From Halomonas sp. KG2 (GTDB lineage Bacteria; Pseudomonadota; Gammaproteobacteria; Pseudomonadales; Halomonadaceae): a stretch of 64,000 bases of DNA. Both the position numbers and the translations under genes were made by a program. Location of the stretch: NCBI GenBank assembly GCA_030440445.1, contig CP098528.1, positions 1,984,001 to 2,048,000 on the forward strand. Direction: 5' to 3'. The notes below the pieces were generated by a model. That model saw nothing but the letters and a program-made list of their open reading frames with translations, did not search any database and was not told the DNA's origin. Positions 36,544 to 49,155 of the stretch are shown here, in pieces (the stretch's first letter is position 1; each line of letters opens with the position of its first letter).

Positions 36544-38223
36544 ATGGCCACCTCTCAATCCGGTCAGATAATACCCTTAACTTCACGCTCGTGGTTGAAA
36601 TCGCTTGCTCGGCGTGAACGCAAAAAGCTCACGCTAGCAGCGATATGTGGCGTGCTTGCAGGGGGACTTACGGTTTTATTAGTGGTGGGGCTGGCATGGG
36701 CTATTGATCAGCTTGTCATTCATGGTCGCTCACCGGCATCACTGACCGTTTTTTTTCTGGGATTGATGTCAGTGGTACTACTTCGCTCACTGCTTCAAGC
36801 AATGCAAGAAGCCAGTAGTGCAGAGGCAAGTCTTCGTATTCGCCAGCATGCGCGAGAGGCATTGCTAAATAAGGTGGCGACGCTTGGGCCCGTTTGGCTT
36901 ACTCGCCAACAGAGTGGGGCGATAGCGACTCAGGCGGTAGAGCATATTGACGCGTTGGACGGTTATTTCGCGCGTTTTTATCCTCAGATGAGGATTGTCG
37001 TCGCCTTACCGTTACTTATCCTTTGCATTGTTGGATGGCTGGACTACCTTGTGGCCATCTTTTTGTTGCTTTCTGCACCGCTTATCCCGCTTTTTATGGC
37101 GTTGGTAGGTATGGGCGCTGAGCGTTTGAATCGTGATCAATTCATGGCTGTGTCGCGTTTGTCGGCCCACTTTGTAGATCGAGTCAGAGGGATGACGACG
37201 CTCCAGCTGTTTGGCCATACCAAGTCAGCACAAAAAGATGTTTGGTATGCCACCGATGACTACCGACGACTAAGTATGCGCACGCTGCGTCTAGCGTTCC
37301 TATCATCAGCGGTACTTGAGTTTTTTGCATCCGTGGCGATTGCGGTTGTGGCCATGTATGTCGGTTTTGGTCTGCTTGGTTATATCGACTATGGACCATC
37401 TTCCTCTCTAACTCTCTTCACTGGGCTAGCCGTTTTATTGCTGGCACCCGAGTTTTTTCAGCCTCTACGAACGCTATCCCAGCACTATCATGACCGCGCA
37501 GCAGCATTAGGGGCGGCTGAAAGTATCGTGGCAATACTTAACGAGCCAGATCTGGTCCCTTCAGCCACGTCAGTGCCTCATTCAGAGAATACAGTTATTG
37601 AGTTTTGCGGGGCTGGTGTTGGATATGAGGGGCGTGCCACGGTCTTGTCTAACCTGAACGCCACCATCCGATGCGGTGACGTGGTTGCTATCACTGGTGA
37701 ATCAGGTAGCGGCAAATCATCCATCCTAGCCTTAATGGCTGGTTTTATGATGCCTAGCAGCGGTGAGTGCCGCTATCGTCACAGTGGTCAGGTCGCGTGG
37801 CTGGATCAAACGCCTTGCATTATTCAGGGCAGTCTTGCCGATAACTTGCGCTTAGCCGCTCCTGAGGCTGATCAAGCGTCAATGGTGCGAGCACTGCAAC
37901 GGGCAGGGCTCGGTGAGTTGTTATCCCAGCTAGCAAATGGTCTGGAAAGCCTGGTAGGCGAGCGTGGTGTCGGGCTCTCCGGGGGGCAAGCACAGCGTCT
38001 TACGCTGGCGCGTGTCTACCTTAGCGAGGCGCAACTGGTTTTGTTAGATGAGCCAACGGCTAGTCTTGATTCTATTACTGAGAAGGCTGTCATTCAGGCA
38101 CTGTTAGATTGGGCAAAGGAAGGCCGTACGCTAGTTATTGCAACGCACCACCCTGCGCTGGTAGCCGTTGCTAATCGTCATTTTACCTGTAAAGCCGGTC
38201 AGCTTATTGAGGCGACGGTATGA
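36544..38223 (+). CDS. cydD: Thiol reductant ABC exporter subunit CydD
   Basis: Half of the heterodimeric CydDC exporter, which moves glutathione/cysteine to the periplasm and is needed for cytochrome bd assembly. An N-terminal six-helix membrane domain is followed by an ATPase domain with Walker A G-E-S-G-S-G-K-S-S, signature L-S-G-G-Q-A-Q-R and Walker B V-L-L-D-E-P-T. The ATG at 36544 (559 residues) fits the family better than the earlier in-frame ATG at 36493, but the nearest GAGGAG is 13 bases away. It follows the cydA relic and overlaps cydC by 4 bases. Confidence 0.9.
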   Translation: MATSQSGQIIPLTSRSWLKSLARRERKKLTLAAICGVLAGGLTVLLVVGLAWAIDQLVIHGRSPASLTVFFLGLMSVVLLRSLLQAMQEASSAEASLRIRQHAREALLNKVATLGPVWLTRQQSGAIATQAVEHIDALDGYFARFYPQMRIVVALPLLILCIVGWLDYLVAIFLLLSAPLIPLFMALVGMGAERLNRDQFMAVSRLSAHFVDRVRGMTTLQLFGHTKSAQKDVWYATDDYRRLSMRTLRLAFLSSAVLEFFASVAIAVVAMYVGFGLLGYIDYGPSSSLTLFTGLAVLLLAPEFFQPLRTLSQHYHDRAAALGAAESIVAILNEPDLVPSATSVPHSENTVIEFCGAGVGYEGRATVLSNLNATIRCGDVVAITGESGSGKSSILALMAGFMMPSSGECRYRHSGQVAWLDQTPCIIQGSLADNLRLAAPEADQASMVRALQRAGLGELLSQLANGLESLVGERGVGLSGGQAQRLTLARVYLSEAQLVLLDEPTASLDSITEKAVIQALLDWAKEGRTLVIATHHPALVAVANRHFTCKAGQLIEATV

Positions 38224-39947
38224 AGCAGTTTTATCGCGATATGAAACCGTGGCTGCTCATCATGCTGCGTCGTCGTCAGCGCTTTTTTATGGGGGCATTA
38301 TTAGCGTTGGTGACGCTTCTGGCAGGTCTTGCACTGTTAGGGCTTTCGGGTTGGTTTATTACCGTCTGTGCATTGGCTGGCATCGCGTTGGCAGCTGGGT
38401 TGCCCGTTACTTTAGATATTTATGTTCCCGGTGGCGGTATTCGTTTTTTTGCACTGCTGCGAACGGTGGCGCGTTACGCGGAGCGTCTTTATAACCACAA
38501 TACCGTACTGACATTGCTCGCTGATTTGCGCTACCGCGTATTTGGCGATTTAACAAGGTTGGATGAAGCAACGCTTAAGCGCCGCCGCGCGAGTGAATGG
38601 CTAAGTCGCTTAACGTCGGATATTGATACGCTTGACAACCTGTATCTACGATTGCTTATCCCTCCGTTAGTTGGGCTGTTGAGCATCCTTGTGGTATCTG
38701 GCTTTATCGCTATTTGGGTGCCAGTGTTGGGTGGTTTGATAGCCGCTGTATTGAGCGTGCTATGGCTTGTAGTGACGCTTGGTTATGCGTGGTTGGGGTT
38801 TAGTAACAGCCACCAGCAAGTTAACGACCAAGAAGAGTTGCGTCGTCTAGTGCTTGATCAAGTACAAGCGTCGGCTGAGCTAATGAGTTACCAAACCAAC
38901 CCTTGGTACCGTACACGGATTAATCAACACGAAGACCAAGCGCTAAGTAATCAGCGTCAGCTTGCTTATAAGTCGGCCATTGGCAACGCGTTAGTATTGG
39001 CGGTGACCGGCGTATTGTTGGTGGGCGTATTATGGCTGGGCAGCTTCATTGTAGAGGCCGGCCACGTGGCGGGGCCTATCATGGTTATGGCGGTTATCGC
39101 TGTGCTGGGTATAAATGAAGTATTCACTACGCTGCCTAACGCCTTTCTAAAAGTCGGTGCTAGCTATGGCGCTGCTCGGCGACTAAATGCGCTAAGTAGC
39201 ATAATGACTGAGGCGCCGTGGTTGGCTTTGCCTGATGCTTCTCGCGGGCATCCAGTGGCGTTTAATAATGTTTCTTTTCGTTATCCCGATACAGCCTATT
39301 CGGTGCTGTTTGACACTACATTTACCTTGCCTGCCGGAGAGCGAGCAGTAGTGACAGGTGTCTCAGGGGCAGGCAAGTCAACGTTGGCTAACCTTATTAT
39401 GGGTAGAATATCGCCTTCAGAGGGGCAGGTTTACGTTGCCAGCTGTGCGCCTTCTAACGTTACTGTGGAAAGCCGTGCCAAGCATTTTGCTTTGCTCACG
39501 CAGCAGGTTGATCTTTTTGATGGATCGTTAGCGGCGAATCTGCGTATCGCGAACCCTGAGGCAAGCGATGATCAACTGTGGGAAGCTCTCTCTCAAGTTG
39601 CCCTAAAAGATTGGGCAAAGCAGCAACCAAATCAGCTTATGACTCAAGTCGGCGAAATGGGGCAGCAGCTCTCAGGAGGGCAGGCACGAAGAGTGGCATT
39701 GGCTCGTATTTTCTTGCGTGATCCAGCCGTAGTGCTTTTAGACGAACCCTTTGCCGGTGTGGATGCGTTCACCGCAATGCATATTGCTAAGTCCCTTGAC
39801 CATTGGCTCACTGGTCGAACAGCGATCTATTTTATTCACCAAGTAGAATGCCCGTCGTTGCTGCCTGGCGTTAACTATCACTGGCGACTTGCTGGGGGAA
39901 AGTTAAATACGGATACTCTTGATAATGTTGGAAATAATTTACCCTAA
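38220..39947 (+). CDS. cydC: Thiol reductant ABC exporter subunit CydC
   Basis: 575-residue partner of CydD. Six membrane helices, then an ATPase domain with G-V-S-G-A-G-K-S-T, L-S-G-G-Q-A-R-R-V-A-L-A-R and V-V-L-L-D-E-P-F-A-G-V-D. The conserved G-G-x-R-F-F-A-L-x-R-T-x-x-R-Y region at the end of the second helix pair is typical of CydC. Start overlaps the cydD stop as ATGA. Next gene begins 15 bases later. With the adjacent bd oxidase gene decayed, it must serve another oxidase, general periplasmic thiol balance or cytochrome c maturation (inference). Confidence 0.93.
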   Translation: MKQFYRDMKPWLLIMLRRRQRFFMGALLALVTLLAGLALLGLSGWFITVCALAGIALAAGLPVTLDIYVPGGGIRFFALLRTVARYAERLYNHNTVLTLLADLRYRVFGDLTRLDEATLKRRRASEWLSRLTSDIDTLDNLYLRLLIPPLVGLLSILVVSGFIAIWVPVLGGLIAAVLSVLWLVVTLGYAWLGFSNSHQQVNDQEELRRLVLDQVQASAELMSYQTNPWYRTRINQHEDQALSNQRQLAYKSAIGNALVLAVTGVLLVGVLWLGSFIVEAGHVAGPIMVMAVIAVLGINEVFTTLPNAFLKVGASYGAARRLNALSSIMTEAPWLALPDASRGHPVAFNNVSFRYPDTAYSVLFDTTFTLPAGERAVVTGVSGAGKSTLANLIMGRISPSEGQVYVASCAPSNVTVESRAKHFALLTQQVDLFDGSLAANLRIANPEASDDQLWEALSQVALKDWAKQQPNQLMTQVGEMGQQLSGGQARRVALARIFLRDPAVVLLDEPFAGVDAFTAMHIAKSLDHWLTGRTAIYFIHQVECPSLLPGVNYHWRLAGGKLNTDTLDNVGNNLP

Positions 39948-39962
39948 TGACAGGAGTTTCGT

Positions 39963-40955
39963 ATGCATGAATTTCTTCTTCAGCTGCCTAAGGTAGAGCT
40001 TCATTTGCATATCGAAGGCTCGCTAGAGCCTGAGTTAATGTTTGAACTTGCCAAGCGAAATGGTATTGAGCTTCCATATGCGACGGTTAAAGAGGCAAAA
40101 GCAGCTTACGAGTTCGATGACCTACAGGGGTTCCTAAATCTTTATTATCAAGGCATGAATGTGCTGCGCACAGAGCAGGATTTTTATGACTTGGCGATGG
40201 ATTATTTCCAGCGTGCTCGTGGGGAAGGGGTCGTGCACATTGATATGCATTTTGACCCTCAGGCCCATCTCCAGCGTGGCATCCCTCTTGAGGTTGTGAT
40301 GGCGGGATTGCTTCGTGCGAAAGAAGAAGCAGAGGCAACGCTTGATCTGTCTGTTGGTATGATTATGGCTTTTTTGCGTGATCGTCCGGCTGAAGAAGCG
40401 CTCAGCGTGCTCGAAAACGCTGCTCCATACTGGAAGTTTTTAGATGCGATTGGTTTAGACAGCGCAGAGCGTGATAATCCCCCGGTAAAGTTCCAGGCAC
40501 TGTTTGCGCGAGCCAAAGAACTTGGCTTGGTGCGTGTTGCCCATGCAGGAGAAGAAGGGCCTGCTGAATATATTGCTGAAGCACTGGATCTTCTCGATGT
40601 TCAGCGAATTGACCATGGGGTTCGCTGCCTCGAAAGTGACGCAGTGGTTAAACGGCTGAGAGAGCGTCAAATCGTACTAACGGTTTGCCCGCTGTCTAAT
40701 GTCAGTTTGAAAGTGGTTGATGATCTTCGAGATCACCCTCTTCCCCAGTTATTGAAAGAAAACCTCAAGGTGACAATTAGCTCAGACGACCCGGCTTATT
40801 TTGGCGGTGGGTTGCTGACAAATCATGTTGCCTGTGCTGAAGCATTTGGCTGGGATGCTGAGGTCTTTCGCATGCTGAACCGTAATGCAATTGAAGAAGC
40901 TTTTGTTGATGAGCCACGTCGCCAAGAGCTTTTGCAACGTCTTGAGTTGGTATGA
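39963..40955 (+). CDS. Adenosine deaminase-family enzyme, probably adenine deaminase
   Basis: 330-residue metal-dependent deaminase. Zinc ligands in P-K-V-E-L-H-L-H-I-E-G-S near residues 9-20, V-A-H-A-G-E-E near 193, I-D-H-G-V-R near 218 and the S-S-D-D-P motif near 275. The F-L-N-L-Y-Y stretch and short length fit the bacterial/fungal adenine deaminase branch, so adenine to hypoxanthine is more likely than adenosine to inosine. The reaction should be tested. ACAGGAG upstream. It may be read through from cydDC. Purine genes follow on the other side of the rRNA operon. Confidence 0.85.
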   Translation: MHEFLLQLPKVELHLHIEGSLEPELMFELAKRNGIELPYATVKEAKAAYEFDDLQGFLNLYYQGMNVLRTEQDFYDLAMDYFQRARGEGVVHIDMHFDPQAHLQRGIPLEVVMAGLLRAKEEAEATLDLSVGMIMAFLRDRPAEEALSVLENAAPYWKFLDAIGLDSAERDNPPVKFQALFARAKELGLVRVAHAGEEGPAEYIAEALDLLDVQRIDHGVRCLESDAVVKRLRERQIVLTVCPLSNVSLKVVDDLRDHPLPQLLKENLKVTISSDDPAYFGGGLLTNHVACAEAFGWDAEVFRMLNRNAIEEAFVDEPRRQELLQRLELV

Positions 40956-41064
40956 AAGAACCGCCGACCTTGTGTTGATAATGGCTTATGTAAATCGCTC
41001 CCTATTTCACCGTCGGCCAGCATAGGATTGGTAGCTACCCGTAGTGAAGTTCCTACTAGACAAA

Positions 41065-41094
41065 CTGTCTTCTTAAGTAGTCGCCTGTCTTCTT
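41065..41094 (+). repeat. Phased direct repeat upstream of the rrn promoter
   Basis: CTGTCTTCTT occurs at 41065-41074 and 41085-41094, exactly 20 bases apart (about two helical turns). It lies 67-96 bases before the expected transcription start. Position resembles activator (Fis-like) sites of other rrn promoters, but the sequence does not match the Fis consensus. Confidence 0.4.
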
Positions 41095-41126
41095 TCTAGG
41101 TGGCTATCAAACAAGATAAAAAAGTG

Positions 41127-41154
41127 TTGACGAATAAATAGAAATGAGTAGAAT
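41127..41154 (+). promoter_or_regulatory. rRNA operon P1-type promoter
   Basis: TTGACG at 41127-41132 and TAGAAT at 41149-41154 with a 16-base spacer, typical of rrn promoters. A GC-rich discriminator (ACGCCCC) follows, as expected for ppGpp control. An A-rich tract (41108-41123) directly upstream could be an UP element. The 439-base interval between the deaminase gene and 16S (40956-41394) holds this promoter, the direct repeats, boxA and the 16S processing stem; I see no gene in it. Confidence 0.85.
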
Positions 41155-41187
41155 ACGCCCCACATCGAACGGCAGCGCCATTCGATA

Positions 41188-41199
41188 GCTCTTTAATAA
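41188..41199 (+). promoter_or_regulatory. boxA antitermination element in the 16S leader
   Basis: GCTCTTTAATAA matches the Nus-factor boxA consensus (GCTCTTTAACAA) with one change, about 200 bases before 16S. It recruits NusB/NusE for antitermination of rRNA transcription. Confidence 0.75.
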
Positions 41200-41394
41200 T
41201 TTGATCAGGTAATTCATGTGGGCGCTTGCCGATGAGGGTGATAAATCACCAAATATCAAGGCAAGCGGTCATGAGAACGACAGTTTTTAAACGTAAGTTT
41301 TTAAACAATAGTTGAATGAATTCGTTTGAACCTTGAGCCAAGTTTGATGCGCTTTTGTTGCCTTTGGGTGGCGAGTAAGCATCACAATGATTTT

Positions 41395-42929
<1,535 letters not shown>

Positions 42930-43017
42930 AACGATGCATCATCCCTCGCGGTAAGCGCTCACAATGAATTACCTGATCAGATAATAGAGCAAACGGTAGC
43001 TAGTTTAGCTGTCACAA

Positions 43018-43110
43018 GGGTCTGTGGCTTAGTTGGTTAGAACGCACCCCCTGACCTTAAATGGAAAGCAGGGTGAGGTCGGCTAACAGGTTCATGGTGC
43101 CCGATGATAG
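43018..43110 (+). pseudogene. Degenerate second copy of tRNA-Ile
   Basis: GGGTCTGTGGCTTAGTTGG begins a stretch that follows the intact tRNA-Ile (43121) closely through acceptor 5' strand and D-arm with few changes. The anticodon loop is then interrupted by about 15 extra bases, with GGGTGAGGTCGGC following. The T-arm is altered and the 3' acceptor strand no longer pairs with GGGTCTG; there is no CCA. It lies immediately before the real tRNA, suggesting a tandem duplication that decayed. It should not yield a functional tRNA. Confidence 0.7.
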
Positions 43111-43120
43111 TTGAATGCCC

Positions 43121-43197
<77 letters not shown>

Positions 43198-43299
43198 ATT
43201 TTATCCAGTACGGCGTTATTTTATGACTCGCATAGCAGGCTATGCGTCGCCATAAAATGCCTTGTCCTGTATAAAATTACCCGGAAAAAGTAATACGAT

Positions 43300-43375
43300 G
43301 GGGCCATAGCTCAGCTGGGAGAGCGCCTGCCTTGCACGCAGGAGGTCAGCGGTTCGATCCCGCTTGGCTCCACCA
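43300..43375 (+). tRNA. tRNA-Ala (anticodon TGC)
   Basis: 76 bases with encoded CCA. Acceptor GGGGCCA pairs with TGGCTCC (one G-T pair); the anticodon loop CTTGCAC gives TGC at 43333-43335. Second spacer tRNA, the usual Ile-Ala pair. Confidence 0.97.
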
Positions 43376-43472
43376 TTAAGTTGTACGTTACCAACCGTTT
43401 GTTGATGTTTTGTGACCACTGATAAGTCAAACGCTAAGATTGCGTTGCCTTATCACTGTTCATCGAACAGTC

Positions 43473-43484
43473 GCTCTTTAACAA
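43473..43484 (+). promoter_or_regulatory. boxA antitermination element before 23S
   Basis: GCTCTTTAACAA exactly matches the boxA consensus, about 120 bases before the 23S gene, as in other gammaproteobacterial spacers. Confidence 0.8.
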
Positions 43485-43602
43485 TGTATATCATGCTGAC
43501 ATAAACGTTTTAAAGCGTTTATACGTAATTGTTTTGTGATACGTCTCAAGCGTATCCGGCAATCGTTATCATTGCGAGACACCAGACTCCTTCGGGTTAT
43601 AG

Positions 43603-46495
<2,893 letters not shown>

Positions 46496-46611
46496 ATAAC
46501 ACCCAAGGGGTCTGGTCGCAGTGATAATGAAAACCGGATACGCGCTTCCTGTCGGTGACAGGAGACGAGAGACGCCACAAAACACGTCAGCATGATATGC
46601 ATTACAAGTTA

Positions 46612-46730
46612 CGCCTGACGACCATAGCACGCGTGAACCACCTGATCCCATGCCGAACTCAGAAGTGAAACCGCTTAGCGCCGATGGTAGTGTGGGGTCT
46701 CCCCATGCGAGAGTAGGTCATCGTCAGGCA
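46612..46730 (+). rRNA. rrf: 5S ribosomal RNA
   Basis: About 119 bases. GCCTGACGA at the 5' end pairs with TCGTCAGGC at the 3' end. The core GATCCCATGCCGAACTCAG and GATGGTAGTGTGGGGTCTCC are classic 5S. Single copy at the end of the operon. Confidence 0.95.
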
Positions 46731-46744
46731 CTTATTGAACAAAG

Positions 46745-46770
46745 AACCCAGCCAACCGGCTGGGTTTTTT
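46745..46770 (+). terminator. rrn operon intrinsic terminator
   Basis: AACCCAGCC/GGCTGGGTT, a perfect 9-base-pair stem with a 4-base loop followed by a run of Ts, 15 bases after 5S. Confidence 0.93.
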
Positions 46771-46864
46771 GTTTGTGCGGAAGAAAAAAGCACCCTCTAC
46801 CCCCTATCACAAAGCGGTCACCTCCCGACACGTGCACCGCACCGCCATTCCCGAGCCACCGCAC

Positions 46865-46964
46865 CGTCATTCCCGAGTGGGGTTATCGGGAATCCACCTT
46901 GACCTGCAGCGGCCCGAACCCCCAGCTCAACATGGATTCCCGCTAAGGGCATGCGGGAATGACG
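46865..46964. repeat. Palindromic intergenic repeat (REP/BIME-like)
   Basis: Four arms: CGTCATTCCCG (46865-46875), CGGGAATCCA (46887-46896), TGGATTCCCG (46933-46942) and CGGGAATGACG (46954-46964). Each adjacent pair forms a hairpin, and the whole unit is one larger inverted repeat. A partial extra arm (CCATTCCCGAG) lies at 46844-46854. The outer edge is 4 bases from the guaD stop codon. Sequences of this CGTCATTCCCG type are dispersed repeats in several proteobacteria; copy number in this genome is unknown. Confidence 0.75.
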
Positions 46965-46967
46965 AAA

Positions 46968-48281
46968 TTAATCCCGTTGGTGTTGGCACTGTCCATTTGA
47001 CCAAGTTTCATAGATAGCGCGATCATCAGCGAGCATCATCAGCGCAAATAAACGCTCGCCGAGTGTTTTGCTGTGTTGGATACGGCGCTTCAACAGTGAT
47101 GTCGCATGAGGATCAATGACTACAAAATCAGCCTCGTACGAAGGGGCAAGCTGGCCGATATGGGTATCTAGTGAAAGCGCTTTTGCATTGCCATGGGTTA
47201 AACCGTAAAAACCTTGCCATGCGGTGAGAGGCTGTCCCCCTAATTGGCCCACTTGGTAGGCTGCCTTAAGCGTTCCAAATCCTGATAAATCGGTGCCTGC
47301 GCCGATATCGCTAGCATAGGTAAATGCCATGCCGGTCTGTTTAGCTGCTTCTCGGTCAAATAATCCGCTGCCTAGGAAAAGATTGGAGCTTGGACAAAAG
47401 GCAATATTGGCGCCTCGATCCGCCAAGCGTTTACGCATATCGTTATCCAGATGAATGCCGTGCGCGAAGGTACTGCGAGGGCCGACTAACCCCGCTTCTT
47501 CGTAAACGGCTAAGTAGTCGCGGCTACCAGGAAATAATTCGGCTACCCAGTCTAATTCCCCACTGTTTTCAGCCAAGTGAGTTTGCAGCCAAAGGCTAGA
47601 GTCATTACGCAAGAGGGCGCCGGCAGCATCCATTTGCATTTTGGTAGAGGTGGGCGCAAAGCGTGGTGTGACGCTATAACCTAGTCGGCCATTGCCATGC
47701 CAGTCTTGAATAAGACGCTCAGTGTCTGCAATCCCTGATACGCCATCCATTAGGGCGTCAGGTGCGTTGCGATCCATTAATACTTTGCCGACCAGCATAC
47801 GTAGCTGACGTTTTTGGCAGGCGGTGAAGAACGCATCCACTGAGCCAGGATGGCTTGAGCCGAATACTTGGGCTGTTGTCGTTCCCGCGCGAAGCATTTC
47901 ATCTAGAAAAGCGTTCGATAGCGCTTCTGCATGCGCATGATTGGCAAAACGGCACTCTTCAGGAAACGTATAATCATTTAGCCAATCAAGTAGCTGTCGG
48001 CCGTAGGAAGCCATGATGTCTAGCTGAACATAGTGAACGTGAGTATCGATAAAACCGGGCATAATCAACTTGCCGCGATAATCAATAACATGGGCGTCAC
48101 TTGGCAGTTGATCAGCGAGATCACCATAGTGGCCGACAGCCTGAATATGGCTGCCTTTTAGCCACAGTAGCCCGTCGCCATAATGCTCTAGGCTACCTGG
48201 CTGAGGTAGGTCATCATTACCTGGATCGCGTGCAAAGCTGACAATTTCAGCGCGGATGAGCGTATCGATTGAAGAATTCAT
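46968..48281 (-). CDS. guaD: Guanine deaminase
   Basis: Zinc amidohydrolase converting guanine to xanthine. Metal motif G-F-I-D-T-H-V-H-Y near residues 75-83, T-H-L-A-E-N, F-A-H-G-I-H-L and S-D-I-G-A-G-T-D-L-S-G-F further on, as in GuaD. It has 437 residues. The ATG at 48281 comes one base after the xdhC stop (TAATATG), so it is coupled as the last gene of xdhA-xdhB-xdhC-guaD. Its product xanthine is the substrate of the enzyme encoded upstream. Confidence 0.95.
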   Translation of the reverse strand: MNSSIDTLIRAEIVSFARDPGNDDLPQPGSLEHYGDGLLWLKGSHIQAVGHYGDLADQLPSDAHVIDYRGKLIMPGFIDTHVHYVQLDIMASYGRQLLDWLNDYTFPEECRFANHAHAEALSNAFLDEMLRAGTTTAQVFGSSHPGSVDAFFTACQKRQLRMLVGKVLMDRNAPDALMDGVSGIADTERLIQDWHGNGRLGYSVTPRFAPTSTKMQMDAAGALLRNDSSLWLQTHLAENSGELDWVAELFPGSRDYLAVYEEAGLVGPRSTFAHGIHLDNDMRKRLADRGANIAFCPSSNLFLGSGLFDREAAKQTGMAFTYASDIGAGTDLSGFGTLKAAYQVGQLGGQPLTAWQGFYGLTHGNAKALSLDTHIGQLAPSYEADFVVIDPHATSLLKRRIQHSKTLGERLFALMMLADDRAIYETWSNGQCQHQRD

Positions 48282-48282
48282 A

Positions 48283-49155
48283 TTAACTCTGAGTCGTTTT
48301 CGTATCGTCAACAATTGCACGTATTGCGTTCGGCTCAAGGCCGCGCATTTCTAGTGAGGCTGGCTTGTCCGTTAGCCAAAGCAGTTCGGTTACCACCGTC
48401 AAAGCAATCGCATAGGGGGTTTTGTTGCTAAGTTTAGTGTTATGAATACAGCCAATGGGGCTGCGTACACGCTCTATTTCTTCAGCGGTGTAGCCTTCGC
48501 GCTGCAGTCGTCCTCGGAAACTTGCCCATTTGCTATCAGAGCCGATTAGTCCTATCGAGGCGATGTCGTGGCGCTGTAGTAAAGCGGTGATAAGGGCGTA
48601 ATCTTCATCATGGTTGTGGGTTAATACCAATGCATGACAGTAGGGTGGCAGGGCTGAAGTTCCCTCCTGTGGACTACTCAGCGTATGGCAACTGAGTCGG
48701 GATTGCTGCTGATCGCGTTCGTTAAATACATCTGCTCGGCTATCAAACCAGTGTACTTGCCAGGGTAGCGGTTCGCTAAGCTTTACGATCTCTCGTCCGA
48801 CATGGCCAGCACCAAATAAAGCGATATTGGTAGCGGCACCAGGAAACACTTCCAGCAGCACATTGACATAACCGCCACAGCACTGGCCGCTGCGGCCACC
48901 TAGCGAGAATGCCTCTAAGTGAAAGCCTGCGCGGCCTTGCTGTAAAAAGTCTCGAGCAGCGTGGATAGTTTGCCACTCGAAAGTGCCTCCACCTAGCGTG
49001 TCATAGACCGCCTCTTGGGTGATCACCATGCGCGCACCGGGCTCACGAGGGGTTGAACCCGCGCTGGTTACCTGAGTGGCCAATACGTGGGGAACACCGC
49101 TACGCTGCAAGCGATCGAGTGCCGCGTGCCAAGTTTCTGCTGGGGGCTGTGTCAT
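48283..49155 (-). CDS. xdhC: Xanthine dehydrogenase accessory protein XdhC
   Basis: 290 residues. XdhC binds molybdenum cofactor, helps its sulfuration and inserts it into xanthine dehydrogenase. Family features are the S-A-G-S-T-P-R-E-P-G-A-R-M segment, G-R-S-G-Q-C-C-G-G-Y-V with the cofactor-binding cysteines, and the Rossmann-like L-F-G-A-G-H-V-G-R. The ATG overlaps the xdhB stop by 4 bases. The cofactor itself would come from the moa/mob genes at the left edge of the window. Confidence 0.94.
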   Translation of the reverse strand: MTQPPAETWHAALDRLQRSGVPHVLATQVTSAGSTPREPGARMVITQEAVYDTLGGGTFEWQTIHAARDFLQQGRAGFHLEAFSLGGRSGQCCGGYVNVLLEVFPGAATNIALFGAGHVGREIVKLSEPLPWQVHWFDSRADVFNERDQQQSRLSCHTLSSPQEGTSALPPYCHALVLTHNHDEDYALITALLQRHDIASIGLIGSDSKWASFRGRLQREGYTAEEIERVRSPIGCIHNTKLSNKTPYAIALTVVTELLWLTDKPASLEMRGLEPNAIRAIVDDTKTTQS

